Shown: piece after piece, positions 7,492-16,459 of the stretch | Layout: each line of letters starts with the position of its first letter | Position numbering within the stretch: position 1 is the stretch's first letter | Source of the DNA: Rhodopseudomonas sp. | GTDB lineage: Bacteria > Pseudomonadota > Alphaproteobacteria > Rhizobiales > Xanthobacteraceae | NCBI GenBank assembly: GCA_016124795.1 | Contig: WGNB01000008.1 | Coordinates: 1 to 44,662, forward strand | Direction: 5' to 3' | Length of the DNA: 44,662 nt | Program-made: the position numbers and the translations under genes | Notes under the pieces: generated by a model | The model's input: the letters and a program-made list of their open reading frames with translations, nothing else | Database searches by the model: none | What the model was told of the DNA's origin: nothing

Positions 7492-7595
7492 CCGGATTCC
7501 GGACAATCCGATAAAGCTTTGTTGAGACTCTTTGCCTACATATTTACCTGATTGAATAACCCCGCTGGCCCGGTGGCCTGCCCACGGCCGGCTCC

Positions 7596-9164
7596 ATGAT
7601 GGCCCGCGCAATGATCGAAGCCGACACTCGCCCCTCGTTAAACGCCACCGGCGCGGCCGTCGTGTTCGACCGATTGCGCGAAGGGCCCCGCCCGGCGGCC
7701 GAAGCCCGCACCCTGTCGCCGCAGGCGCTGGCCATCGCCAACACGATATCGCCGCCGCCGATCTCGCCGATCGTGCTGGCCGGCATCGTGCGCGTCGTCG
7801 AATTCGGCCTGATCGTCGCCGTCGGTCTGGCGATCTTTGCAGCCTATATTGAACCGATTGAAGCGCTATGGCCGCAATATCTGTTGGCCGTCGTCGTGAT
7901 CGCGACGCTGGCTACACTGGCATTCCAGACCGCCGACATCTATCAGGTCCACGCGTTCCGCGGCCATGAAAAGCAATATATGCGCATGGCCTCCGCCTGG
8001 TCGGTGGTCTTCCTGATCGTGATCGGCGCATCCTTCTTCTTCAAGTCCGGCGAAATGTTCTCGCGGTTCTGGCTCGGCGCCTTCTTCATCTGCGGATTGC
8101 CGACCCTGATCATCGACCGCAAGCTGCTTTACTACATCGTGCGCAAATGGACCCGCGAAGGCCGTTTGACCCGGCGCACGGTCATCGTCGGTGGCGGCGA
8201 AGCCGGCGAGCGCGTCATCAAGGAATTGCGCTCGCAGAAAGACAGCGGCATCGAGATTATCGGCTGGTTCGACGATCGCGGCGGCGAACGCGGCAGTGGC
8301 GATTGCGCCGGCGAGCCGAAACTCGGCAGCGTCGACGATCTGGTCGAATTCGGTCGCCGCACCCGCGTCGATCTGGTGATCTTCTCGCTGCCGATTTCCG
8401 CCGAAAACCGCATTCTGGTGATGCTCAAGAAGCTGTGGGTGCTGCCGCTCGACATCCGGCTTGCCGCCCACACCAACAAACTCCAATTCCGGCCGCGTTC
8501 TTATTCCTACATCGGCAAGGTGCCGGTCATCGACGTGTTCGACCGCCCGATCGCCGATTGGGACGTCGTGATGAAATGGCTGTTCGACAAGATCATCGGC
8601 AGCATCCTTCTCATCCTGGCGCTGCCCGTGCTGGCGCTGGTGGCGATCGCCATCAAGCTCGACAGCCCCGGACCAGTGCTGTTCAAACAGAAGCGCTACG
8701 GCTTCAACAACGATCTGGTCGAGGTCTACAAGTTCCGCTCGATGTACATCAACGCGGCAGACGCCAGCGCCAACAAGCTGGTGACCAAAGACGATCCGCG
8801 CGTCACCCGGGTCGGGCGCATCATCCGCAAAGCCAGCCTCGACGAACTGCCGCAATTGTTCAATGTGGTGTTCTCCGGCAATCTGTCACTGGTCGGGCCG
8901 CGCCCGCATGCCGTCAACGCCAAGGCCGAGGCCCGGCTCTATGCCGAAGCGGTCGACGGCTATTTCGCCCGGCACCGCGTCAGACCGGGCATCACCGGCT
9001 GGGCGCAAATCAACGGCTGGCGCGGCGAAACCGACACCCACGACAAGATCCAGAACCGCGTCGAGCACGACCTCTATTACATTGAAAACTGGTCGGTGCT
9101 GTTCGACCTCTACATCCTGCTGCGCACGCCGTTCGCGCTGCTCAAGACCGAGAATGCCTATTGA
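7596..9164 (+). CDS. Undecaprenyl-phosphate sugar phosphotransferase (WcaJ/GumD/ExoY type)
   Basis: A 522-residue initiating glycosylphosphotransferase that places the first sugar phosphate on undecaprenyl phosphate. After a soluble N-terminus there are four membrane helices (about residues 60-180), a Rossmann-like CoA-binding domain with [17 protein letters not shown] near 195-215, then the bacterial sugar transferase domain from about 325: [64 protein letters not shown] and [10 protein letters not shown]. All hallmark motifs are intact. It overlaps the next gene by 4 bases if the TTG at 9161 is used, which suggests co-translation. ATG codons at 7596, 7599 and 7611 are all possible starts. 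Confidence 0.94.
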   Translation: MMARAMIEADTRPSLNATGAAVVFDRLREGPRPAAEARTLSPQALAIANTISPPPISPIVLAGIVRVVEFGLIVAVGLAIFAAYIEPIEALWPQYLLAVVVIATLATLAFQTADIYQVHAFRGHEKQYMRMASAWSVVFLIVIGASFFFKSGEMFSRFWLGAFFICGLPTLIIDRKLLYYIVRKWTREGRLTRRTVIVGGGEAGERVIKELRSQKDSGIEIIGWFDDRGGERGSGDCAGEPKLGSVDDLVEFGRRTRVDLVIFSLPISAENRILVMLKKLWVLPLDIRLAAHTNKLQFRPRSYSYIGKVPVIDVFDRPIADWDVVMKWLFDKIIGSILLILALPVLALVAIAIKLDSPGPVLFKQKRYGFNNDLVEVYKFRSMYINAADASANKLVTKDDPRVTRVGRIIRKASLDELPQLFNVVFSGNLSLVGPRPHAVNAKAEARLYAEAVDGYFARHRVRPGITGWAQINGWRGETDTHDKIQNRVEHDLYYIENWSVLFDLYILLRTPFALLKTENAY

Positions 9165-10456
9165 TCACCGCCCGCGATATGGCGTTGCGGGCGGCGCCAA
9201 TGACGCCGCCATTCGCAGCCCCGCCGATCGCTAGCACGGCGCCGGCCATTGCGACGCCGTTCCGCGAGCGTCTGCTGCTCGTCATTCTTTTTATTACCGT
9301 CTTCGCCAGCTCGGTCGGCTTCATCGAACCGTCACCGCATGACGCATTGATGGGCGTGCTCGCCGTCGCGGGCCTGATCGCCGGCGTCCGGTTTCACCGC
9401 ATTCTGGTGGTGCCTTTCGCACTGCTTCTGCTGTGGAATTTTTTCGGCATGATGGCGCTGTTCCGGGTCGACGACCAGGAAATGACCATCCAATACACCG
9501 CCACCTCGATCTACTTGGCAATCGCGGCGATGGTCTTTGCGCTGCTGTTTGCCCAGAACACCATGGCGCGCCTCACCGTGATGCAGCGCGCCTACGTCCT
9601 TACCGCAATCATTTTCGGCATTCTCGGGTGCCTCGGTTACTTCCATGCATTTCCGGGAGCTGAAGTCTTTACCCGCGACGAACGCGCGCACGGCGCTTTC
9701 AAGGACCCGAATGTCTTCGGCCCATTTCAAATCTGGCCGATCCTGTTTTTGGTCAACCGCATGTTGACGCGACGCATCTCGATCTCGGACATGATCGCAG
9801 CGGCGATCATCATGTTCAGCCTTCTGTTATGCTTCTCGCGCGGCGCCTGGTTCCACTTCGTGGTCTCGGCGCTGATCATGATCGCGCTCGACTTCCTGAC
9901 CGCCCCGACCGCGAAGGCACGCATGCGTATCTTCAACCTCAGCGCCCTCAGCGTCATCGCTGTCGCCGCCCTGTTGATCTTCCTGCTGTCCTTTTCCTCG
10001 ATCGGCACCATGTTTACCGAACGCGCCCAACTCATCCAGTCCTACGATGTCGGCTCGGGCGGGCGCTTCCGCCTGCAGGAGCTCGCCCTCGGCGCGGTTC
10101 TGAACTACCCGAACGGGATGGGACCCTTCGAATTCGCACGCGTGCACGGATTGCAGCAGCATAACGTCTATCTGCAGGCCTTTTTGGTTTATGGCTGGGC
10201 CGGCGCAATGGCCTACCTGCTATTGCTGGGCTCGACCGTATGGATCGGCCTGAAAACCGCCTTCGCGCCGACGCCCTGGCAACCTTACGCCATCACGGCG
10301 CTCGCGGTTTTCGTCGGCGAAATTGCCGAAGGCTTCGTCATCGACACCGACCACTGGCGCCATTTCTATCTGTTGCTCGGCATCATTTGGGGCCTCGCGG
10401 CTGCGACGCAGGCCTCGCAAAGACAAACGCCGCGGTTTCCCGCGGCGTCTGCCTAG
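9161..10456 (+). CDS. O-antigen ligase / polysaccharide polymerase (Wzy_C family)
   Basis: Up to 431 residues, start at TTG 9161 overlapping the upstream stop, or ATG 9179. It is a polytopic membrane protein with about ten helices from residue 30 on. Family marks are FKDPNVFGPFQIWPILFL near 175-190, CFSRGAWFHF near 225, and the periplasmic segment with SGGRFRLQELALGAVLNYP near 295-312 and QQHNVYLQAFLVYGWAG near 330. The conserved arginine and HN histidine expected of WaaL/Wzy enzymes are present. In this locus a polymerase role (joining lipid-linked repeat units in the periplasm) is more likely than lipid A ligation, but sequence alone cannot separate the two. Confidence 0.85.
   Translation: MITARDMALRAAPMTPPFAAPPIASTAPAIATPFRERLLLVILFITVFASSVGFIEPSPHDALMGVLAVAGLIAGVRFHRILVVPFALLLLWNFFGMMALFRVDDQEMTIQYTATSIYLAIAAMVFALLFAQNTMARLTVMQRAYVLTAIIFGILGCLGYFHAFPGAEVFTRDERAHGAFKDPNVFGPFQIWPILFLVNRMLTRRISISDMIAAAIIMFSLLLCFSRGAWFHFVVSALIMIALDFLTAPTAKARMRIFNLSALSVIAVAALLIFLLSFSSIGTMFTERAQLIQSYDVGSGGRFRLQELALGAVLNYPNGMGPFEFARVHGLQQHNVYLQAFLVYGWAGAMAYLLLLGSTVWIGLKTAFAPTPWQPYAITALAVFVGEIAEGFVIDTDHWRHFYLLLGIIWGLAAATQASQRQTPRFPAASA
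10417..10448 (-). terminator. Predicted intrinsic terminator of the methyltransferase gene
   Basis: On the minus strand ACGCCGCGG (10440-10448) pairs with CCGCGGCGT (10427-10435) around a GAAA loop, followed by TTTGTCTTTG. It lies about 30 bases past the methyltransferase stop and overlaps the last codons of the convergent polymerase gene. Confidence 0.6.
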
Positions 10457-10476
10457 ACCCGAAGTCCTTCGATCGC

Positions 10477-11376
10477 TTACTTCTTGCAGAGCAGGATCGG
10501 CTGATGCTGGGCGCCGCCCGGCATGTGCACGATTTCACAATCCTTGAAGCCGACCGCGCGACACACCTTGAACAGATAGTCGGTGCGATAAGCCACTGCC
10601 GCTTCCGGCTGCTCGGTCGATTCGACCTGGGCATTGCCAATGGTGTGGCGGAACGTGTGGCGCGTTCCATAAGTCGCGGGCGGGTAATCGAGATTGAAAT
10701 GCGAATGCATGATCGCCCCGCCCGGCTTCAGAACGCGATAGCTCTCCTTGATGTAGTTCTCAAGCTCGGCTTCCAGAACATGGGTCAACAGCGAGTTCGA
10801 GACGACCAGATCGACCGTGTTGTCCGGTTCCGGGATGGTATAATGCGACGTCGCTTCGCCGGCCTGATTATAGGAAACGCTGGCGTGACTTGAATGGTGG
10901 AAACGGAACCGCTCGGCGTCATAGTGGGCCTCGCACCACGCAATGGCTTCGGCATCGATATCGACGCCGATATAGCGCCCCGTGAAAGTCCGGCCGCGGA
11001 AATTATAGTCGCGCAGCCAATGCGCCCACCGGCCGCAACCGGAGCCAATGTCGACAATCGTCGACCCGGCATCGGCGAGCTTCGACGTGAAAACGAACAT
11101 CCAGAAATCACGGGCATGCACCAGGAAGTGAACCTGGTTATTGAGAATGCGATTGCCAACACCGATCCGGATCCGCAGATGGTTCGGCGGCAAATCGCGG
11201 AACTCGGAATAGATCATCCGCGGCACCACGTCGAAGGCATTGACCACGGCCTTGAATAGCGGATTGAAGGTCAACTTCGAGGTCGACGGGAAGATCTTGC
11301 GAATGGCGCGGTCAAAGCTCAGGCCCTTGGCTTGAGGAGCCGCCTGCCGTTCTGGGGTCGTCGATAAATAGGCCAT
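10477..11376 (-). CDS. Class I SAM-dependent methyltransferase
   Basis: About 299 residues from ATG 11376 (MAYLSTTPERQ), preceded by GGTGAG; a GTG 12 bases upstream is possible. A SAM-binding Rossmann fold lies in the second half: motif I IVDIGSGCGRWAHWL, an acidic loop IGVDIDAEAIAW, motif III-like VDLVVSNSLLTHVLE, and RVLKPGGAIMHSHF. The first 100 residues are specific to this group and have no motif I recognise. It resembles methyltransferases that modify sugars or glycolipids, and its place inside the exopolysaccharide locus suggests O-methylation of a sugar or capping of the chain (inference). It is read alone on the minus strand with its own terminator. Confidence 0.85.
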   Translation of the reverse strand: MAYLSTTPERQAAPQAKGLSFDRAIRKIFPSTSKLTFNPLFKAVVNAFDVVPRMIYSEFRDLPPNHLRIRIGVGNRILNNQVHFLVHARDFWMFVFTSKLADAGSTIVDIGSGCGRWAHWLRDYNFRGRTFTGRYIGVDIDAEAIAWCEAHYDAERFRFHHSSHASVSYNQAGEATSHYTIPEPDNTVDLVVSNSLLTHVLEAELENYIKESYRVLKPGGAIMHSHFNLDYPPATYGTRHTFRHTIGNAQVESTEQPEAAVAYRTDYLFKVCRAVGFKDCEIVHMPGGAQHQPILLCKK

Positions 11377-11455
11377 AATGTCACTCACCGGTTATTGGCT
11401 GGAATGTTGAAAAAGCACCGAGATTGAGGGCGCTTTCGCAGCGGGATGCGAATAG

Positions 11456-12400
11456 TCAGGTCACGGGCGGCGCCTCGATCTTATGCGGCGTGTATGCCGG
11501 ACGATGCCCGCCCAGCAGCAGACGCCGCCGACGCAATGCGATCAGCATCGAGAAGAAGCGGTCCGGCAGGACCACCGCCATCAGATAGGCGACTATCGCG
11601 CGCAGAAGCGATACGTGACCCGGATCGTCCCGGCCGGAGCCATCGCGGCTAGCGCGCCATAACCGCCACATCGCCAACGGCCGATAGGCAGGCGCATGCT
11701 TGCGGCGGATCACGCGCCAGATCGCCGCGTGCTTTCCCGACGATTGATTGAACAACATGCCCTGGCTCGACACGTTGTAAATCAGGTAGGGCTCGGGAAT
11801 GGTGACGCCGCGGTAGCCCAAACGCATCAGCCGCAAATAGAATTCCCAGTCCTCGTAGCCGTCGCGCATGGTCTCGTCATAACCGCCAGCTTCCTGCCAG
11901 CAGGATTTGCGCAGCAAGATGCCGGATGGAACCGGATTGGCAAACAGCAGATCGAAGCGATTGAAATGACGTTCGAGCAAGCCTCCGGCGGCACCGGAAA
12001 GCACCTTGTGACACAGCACCATTGCCACATCGGCCGGCGCCGCCAACAGCATCGGAACCGCTTCGGCCAGAAAAGGCGGCGCGAACATATCGTCGCAATC
12101 GAGAGGCAAAACCAAATCGGCATAAGCCTGCGCGATTCCGGTATTGCGTGCCGCCGACAAGCCCTTGTTATTTTGCCGAATAACCCGGATCGAAGGATCG
12201 AGCGCGGCAAGCGCTTGCCGGGTCGCGGGATCGGTCGAGCCGTCATCGACGATGATGATTTCGAAATCCCGATAGGTCTGGCGCGCCAGTGAGTCGAGAA
12301 GCTGCGGCAGGAACGCGCCACCGTTAAAGCACGGCACCACGACACTGACCGCGGGGTGCCCGCCGGTCTCCATCATCGCTGTTTGCCGCTCCGCCGCCAT
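11456..12400 (-). CDS. Glycosyltransferase family 2
   Basis: A 314-residue GT-A enzyme. VSVVVPCFNGGAFLPQLLDS opens the domain at about residue 18; IIIVDDGSTD near 48 binds the nucleotide, LPLDCDDM near 97 is the metal-binding DxD, and DGYEDWEFYLRLMRLGY near 180-196 holds the catalytic-base ED pair. The C-terminal third (from about 225) carries arginine-rich and hydrophobic stretches that could attach it to the inner membrane. It adds a sugar to the lipid-linked repeat unit. It is in the same direction as the methyltransferase gene (80 bases apart) and divergent from the flippase gene. The ATG at 12400 is used; a second at 12376 is possible. Confidence 0.92.
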   Translation of the reverse strand: MAAERQTAMMETGGHPAVSVVVPCFNGGAFLPQLLDSLARQTYRDFEIIIVDDGSTDPATRQALAALDPSIRVIRQNNKGLSAARNTGIAQAYADLVLPLDCDDMFAPPFLAEAVPMLLAAPADVAMVLCHKVLSGAAGGLLERHFNRFDLLFANPVPSGILLRKSCWQEAGGYDETMRDGYEDWEFYLRLMRLGYRGVTIPEPYLIYNVSSQGMLFNQSSGKHAAIWRVIRRKHAPAYRPLAMWRLWRASRDGSGRDDPGHVSLLRAIVAYLMAVVLPDRFFSMLIALRRRRLLLGGHRPAYTPHKIEAPPVT

Positions 12401-12569
12401 CTCACCGCGCCTTCAGGTCCCGATTGATCCATAAATCGTCACGGTATCATGCCCTGCAGACGCCCAAGATTCCCTTAAGCTGCTTGGCCGGGATTTTAGG
12501 TATAGGCGCAAGGTTTCGTTCACCACGAACCTTAAGCAAAAAGTGCCTCGGTTTGGCTAAGCTCCCGCG
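12401..12569. promoter_or_regulatory. Divergent region between GT2 and flippase genes
   Basis: A 169-base, comparatively AT-rich region. It contains CCTTAAGC twice (about 12472 and 12530) and, between them, the imperfect inverted repeat GGTTTCGT-TCACC-ACGAACC (12512-12531). The paired octamers and the palindrome are good candidates for a regulator site controlling both genes. No matching regulator is known to me. Confidence 0.4.
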
Positions 12570-13934
12570 ATGCTGACCAATGCGCCGACGCTTCCCCGAA
12601 AATCGCTTATTCGCCAGCCGCTTCATGCGATCGCCGGTCTGATGTCGCTGCGCTATGGCGCGTTACGGGCAGCAACCGCCGTGGGGGCGATTGCTGCCGG
12701 CCTGATTCAGACCTTCGTATTTGCCCGCGTCTTGTCGCCGCAGGATTTCTCGATCTTCATTCTGATCGGAACATTCGGACTGTCGCTGTGGCTATTCGAT
12801 CTTGGCGCGGCCAAGATTCTGTTCGTACGCCAGCGTCACCGTCATCTGACCGGCGAGGCCGATGGCGAAGTGCCGGCGCAGTCGAGCGCCGTGGTGCTGC
12901 TTTATCTGGCCATCGTCAGCCTGGGCAGCCTTTTGTGTTTTGCGATCACCGCCAGCCATGCCAGCACCGGCGTCGGCCGGGCGGCGGAATACGCTTTGTT
13001 CTTTTCGTTCTCGGCGCTCAACCTCGTCTGGTTTCCATTGCGTAATATCAGCAATGCGATCGACGATTTCATTGCCTTTGAATCGCTGGAAGCGACGCGG
13101 CGTCTTGGCCATATCGGCCTGATCCTGGCACTGCTGATCGGATTGCCCTTGCCAGCGTGTCTGGTGCTGGCGAATGCCTTGTGGCTGCTGTTGCTGGCGA
13201 CTTGTGCCATCCGGCTGATGCGGCGCGACGCGCTGGCGCCGAAAATCGCCGGCACTTTCGGCGCGCTCTCTGCGTTCTGGCACAGCAACCGGGTCTCGAT
13301 CTTGCGCAGCGGCAACTACGCGATGGCCGAGCTCACCGTCTATAATTTCCCCTACATGGTGGTGCCGCTGATGTTCGGCCTCGGCGCGCCAACCATCATT
13401 CTCGATACGGTGTTCAAAGTCTTTCGTGGCGCGACGCTGATCTATGCCGCCGGCCTCGACCCGCTCATCCCGCGCCAGACCCGCGCCTTTGCCGAACGCG
13501 ACGCCAGGACGTTGAAGCAGGCGACGTTGCTCGCAACCATTCTTTGCGCCATCCCGACCGTGACCTTGTGCGCGCTGTTGTGGTTTGCAGGCGACCGCCT
13601 GTTCGCCGCCCTGCTCGGTCCCGCCGCGGTCATGCCGCCGGCGGTGACGCCGATCCTCATTGTCCTGCTGCTGGCCAACATGGCGCAGAACGTCGCGAGT
13701 TGCCTGCTGCAGCACACCGGCTTTTTCCGCGAAATCGCAAGGGTGGCGAGCTTCATGGTGCTGGCGATGGCGGCAATGACCGCGATCGTCGCCATGCTCG
13801 GCCTCGATATCATCGGCTTCATTGGGTCTTATACGCTGGTCTATCTCGCCGGCGGGGTGCTCTATACCGGCTACGTAATCGCTAAGCCCTTTGCCATCGC
13901 GGCCACGCCAAAAGAGCCATCTTTACCGCTTTAA
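12570..13934 (+). CDS. Polysaccharide flippase (Wzx-like, MATE/MOP superfamily)
   Basis: A 454-residue polytopic membrane protein with about 12 hydrophobic helices spread over the whole length. The first (AATAVGAIAAGLIQTFVFARVLSP, residues about 30-54) ends in the 'FARVLSPxDF' turn typical of polysaccharide transporters of the Wzx/RfbX group; another clear match is the central VYNFPYMVVPLMFGLGAPT segment near 255-275. Such proteins move the undecaprenyl-linked repeat unit from the cytoplasmic to the periplasmic leaflet. This completes the Wzx/Wzy-type set with the initiating transferase, polymerase and Wzz-like protein in the locus. Sequence similarity within this family is always low, so the substrate cannot be read from sequence. 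Confidence 0.87.
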   Translation: MLTNAPTLPRKSLIRQPLHAIAGLMSLRYGALRAATAVGAIAAGLIQTFVFARVLSPQDFSIFILIGTFGLSLWLFDLGAAKILFVRQRHRHLTGEADGEVPAQSSAVVLLYLAIVSLGSLLCFAITASHASTGVGRAAEYALFFSFSALNLVWFPLRNISNAIDDFIAFESLEATRRLGHIGLILALLIGLPLPACLVLANALWLLLLATCAIRLMRRDALAPKIAGTFGALSAFWHSNRVSILRSGNYAMAELTVYNFPYMVVPLMFGLGAPTIILDTVFKVFRGATLIYAAGLDPLIPRQTRAFAERDARTLKQATLLATILCAIPTVTLCALLWFAGDRLFAALLGPAAVMPPAVTPILIVLLLANMAQNVASCLLQHTGFFREIARVASFMVLAMAAMTAIVAMLGLDIIGFIGSYTLVYLAGGVLYTGYVIAKPFAIAATPKEPSLPL

Positions 13935-13993
13935 TATCCCGGCAAACGGTTGCGCCGCGATAGAGCCGACCCTATAGTCCGCCGCGTTCCGGT

Positions 13994-14071
13994 CGGGGCG
14001 TGGCGCAGCCCGGTTAGCGCACTAGTCTGGGAGACTAGGGGTCGTGAGTTCAAATCTCGCCGCCCCGACCA
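13994..14071 (+). tRNA. tRNA-Pro (anticodon GGG)
   Basis: Acceptor stem CGGGGCG (13994-14000) pairs with CGCCCCG (14061-14067), followed by A and an encoded CCA. The anticodon arm CTAGT-CTGGGAG-ACTAG gives anticodon GGG, and the T-arm GTGAG-TTCAAAT-CTCGC is standard. It reads CCC/CCU proline codons. No integrase or second copy of its 3' end is visible, so it does not appear to mark a genomic island here. Confidence 0.97.
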
Positions 14072-14098
14072 ATTTTTCCACATTTTCAGCCGAAAACC

Positions 14099-14893
14099 AT
14101 GAATTTTGACGTCAATGGGACGCAGTTTCATGGCCGGGTCGACGGCCAGAGCGGCCCCTGGGTCATCCTCATTCACGGCCTGGCCTGCGATCTGACGATG
14201 TGGGACGAACTGGCGGCGGCGCTAGCGGACCGCTACCGGGTGCTGCGCTATGACGCCCGGGGCCATGGGCAGTCGGCCGCAACACCGGGCGACTACAGCC
14301 TCGATCTGCTGGTGACCGACGCCGTCGCGATCATGGACGTTGCCGGGATCGAGCGGGCCCATATCGGCGGCTTGTCGATGGGCGGCATGGTCACACAGGG
14401 CCTGCTGCTCGACCACCCGGACCGGGTCATCAGCGCCACCATTGCGGATTCCCGCCATACCACGACACCGGCATTCACGACCGCCTGGCTGGAACGGGCT
14501 GAAACCGTCCGCCAGCACGGCGTCGAGGCGGTCGTGGTCTCCACGGTCGAGCGCTGGTCGAGCGCCGGCCTGGCCGAACGGCGTCCGGACCTGATCGCCA
14601 GAATGGAACGGATGGTCCGCGCCACATCGCCGGACGGCTACTGCGGCTGCGCCGCCGCCCTCGCCCGGCTCAATTACGGACCTCGGCTGGGCGAGATCAC
14701 GACGCCGGCACTGGTCATCTGCGGCAGCGAGGACCACGGTGCACCGCCCGAAAATACCCGGCAGATGCACCGGATGATCAAGGGCTCCCGTTTCCTCGAA
14801 ATCGAGCAGGCCGGCCATATCGCCAATATCGAGCAGCCGGCACGATTCAACGCCGCCGTGCGCGACTTTATCGAAGAGCACGACGCCGCCTGA
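14099..14893 (+). CDS. Alpha/beta-fold hydrolase (enol-lactonase-like)
   Basis: 264 residues with a complete catalytic triad of the alpha/beta hydrolase fold: oxyanion strand WVILIHGLACDLTMWDEL near 21-38, nucleophile elbow HIGGLSMGGMV with Ser near 97, acid in CGSEDHGAP near 213, and base in AGHIANIEQP near 240. Overall pattern and length are those of 3-oxoadipate enol-lactonase (PcaD) and related esterases, but without pca genes nearby the substrate stays open. It starts 27 bases after the tRNA-Pro and is convergent with the 3-hydroxyacyl-CoA dehydrogenase gene, the two stops being 3 bases apart. Confidence 0.85.
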   Translation: MNFDVNGTQFHGRVDGQSGPWVILIHGLACDLTMWDELAAALADRYRVLRYDARGHGQSAATPGDYSLDLLVTDAVAIMDVAGIERAHIGGLSMGGMVTQGLLLDHPDRVISATIADSRHTTTPAFTTAWLERAETVRQHGVEAVVVSTVERWSSAGLAERRPDLIARMERMVRATSPDGYCGCAAALARLNYGPRLGEITTPALVICGSEDHGAPPENTRQMHRMIKGSRFLEIEQAGHIANIEQPARFNAAVRDFIEEHDAA

Positions 14894-14896
14894 CGC

Positions 14897-16417
14897 CTAG
14901 TCAGGCGTGTGCAGCGACACTCCGAGCATGGCGCGACGGCGCAGCCAGGTCGTGGCGCGATATTTCGGGTCCTGCGTCAGGGCAAACATCCCGTCGAGCA
15001 CCTTGAGGACCGCGGCGGGGCCGAGAAGATTACCAAGCGCCAGCGGCCCCTTCGGATAGTTCAGTCCGAGTTCGACCGCGGTGTCGATATCGAGCGGCGC
15101 CGCCACCCGCAGTTCGGCGATCCGGCAACCGACGTTCACAATCATCGCCGCGATCCGTTGCACGACAAAGCCGGTACTGTCGTTGATCGCGGTCACCGGC
15201 GCGCCGGTCGCACCCAGCGCCGCTACCGCAGCCCCCAAAGCCTCCGGCGCGGTCAGCGGATTCTTCATCGCCGTGTAGCGCCCCTTGAAACGGCCCAGCA
15301 TATCGACGGCGACCGTACGTGCCGGATCGAGCTTCAATCGCAACGCGGCCGCCGTGCAATCCTCGCCGAGCGGCGTCACGAACAGCACGCCCTCGGTGCC
15401 CGGCGTCCCGCCCAGCGTGACCGCGATCCCGGCCGATTGCAGCAGCGCCGCCAGATCGGCGCCGCCATCCTCATCGGCAACCCAGACCGACACCGGTTTC
15501 GGCTGCGCCGAAATCGCAACGGTCGGCGGGCTGACGGCGGGCGTCGCGGAATAATCGTAGAAGCCCTGCTTGCTTTTACGGCCGAGCAGACCGCCGGCAA
15601 CGCGCACCGCCATCTGCGCCGAGGGCTGATACATCGGCTCGTCGTAGTAGCGCCCGTAAATGCTTTCCATCACCGCATGGGTGACATCGCCACCCACCAG
15701 ATCGAGCAGCTCAAACGGTCCCATCCGGAAGCCGGCCGCTTCCTTCATCAAACCGTCGACTTCGGCGGCGCTGGCAATGCCTTGATCGACGATCCGCAGC
15801 GCTTCCGGCCCGTAAGCACGACCGGCATGATTGACGACGAAGCCCGGCGTGTCGGTGGCGACAATCGGCACCTTGCCGATACGCTTGATGAAGCCAACCA
15901 GCTCCTTGGCCATCGCCGGTTCGCTGCGCAGCCCGGCAATGGCTTCGACGAGCTTCATCACCGGTGGCGGATTGAAGAAATGCAGGCCGCCGACCCGTTC
16001 CGGCTTGGCGCAACCGGCGGCGATTTCCGTCACCGACAAAGACGAGGTGTTGCTGGCGATCACGGCATCAGGCGCGATGATATCTTCGAGCGCCCGGAAC
16101 AGATCGCGCTTGACCGCAAGGTCCTCGACGATCGCTTCGATCACGAGCCCGGCCGGCGCGGCCTCGGCCAATGTCGTCATCGGCTTGAGCCTGGCCATCA
16201 CATCGCGCTTGGCCTCTTCCGTCATCCGGCCCTTGGCAACCTGGCCATCGAGGCCCTTGCCGACAGCGGCGATCGCTTCGGCGACCGCGCCGTCACGCGC
16301 ATCATAAAGCAACGTGGTGATGCCGGCTTGCGCGCAGACCTGGGCAATGCCGCGGCCCATGGTGCCGGCACCGAACACCGCCACAACCAAATCGGACTTC
16401 GAAAGATCGATTGTCAT
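14897..16417 (-). CDS. 3-hydroxyacyl-CoA dehydrogenase (PaaH-like, two C-terminal domains)
   Basis: 506 residues. The N-terminal NAD-binding fold starts VVAVFGAGTMGRGIAQVCAQ, followed by ASNTSSLSVTEIA and the active-site HFFNPPPVMKLVE near 150; the catalytic pair is the His there and a Glu in the segment after TPGFVVNHAGR. A first dehydrogenase C-terminal domain (about 195-290) and a second copy (about 395-500, ending in LNYPKGPLALG) are joined by a divergent Rossmann-like linker. This long form is the one found in phenylacetate and fatty-acid catabolism (PaaH/HbdA type). It lies 42 bases after the enoyl-CoA hydratase gene and the two likely form an operon carrying out consecutive beta-oxidation steps. 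Confidence 0.9.
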   Translation of the reverse strand: MTIDLSKSDLVVAVFGAGTMGRGIAQVCAQAGITTLLYDARDGAVAEAIAAVGKGLDGQVAKGRMTEEAKRDVMARLKPMTTLAEAAPAGLVIEAIVEDLAVKRDLFRALEDIIAPDAVIASNTSSLSVTEIAAGCAKPERVGGLHFFNPPPVMKLVEAIAGLRSEPAMAKELVGFIKRIGKVPIVATDTPGFVVNHAGRAYGPEALRIVDQGIASAAEVDGLMKEAAGFRMGPFELLDLVGGDVTHAVMESIYGRYYDEPMYQPSAQMAVRVAGGLLGRKSKQGFYDYSATPAVSPPTVAISAQPKPVSVWVADEDGGADLAALLQSAGIAVTLGGTPGTEGVLFVTPLGEDCTAAALRLKLDPARTVAVDMLGRFKGRYTAMKNPLTAPEALGAAVAALGATGAPVTAINDSTGFVVQRIAAMIVNVGCRIAELRVAAPLDIDTAVELGLNYPKGPLALGNLLGPAAVLKVLDGMFALTQDPKYRATTWLRRRAMLGVSLHTPD

Positions 16418-16459
16418 TCTTTACCTTCGCTCACTGACCTCTAGCGGTACGATGCAGGA

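Noticed and set aside
7518-7546. Promoter before the glycosylphosphotransferase gene (TTGTTG-17-ATTTAC)
   Set aside because: The -10 match is weak and alternatives nearby are equally poor, so it is not called.
13931-14176. Minus-strand 81-residue frame across the tRNA-Pro gene
   Set aside because: It contains the peptide RRDLNSRPLVSQ, the well-known artefact of translating the antisense of a tRNA.
14909-16444. Plus-strand 511-residue frame antisense to the 3-hydroxyacyl-CoA dehydrogenase gene
   Set aside because: Same type of high-GC shadow; no domain visible.
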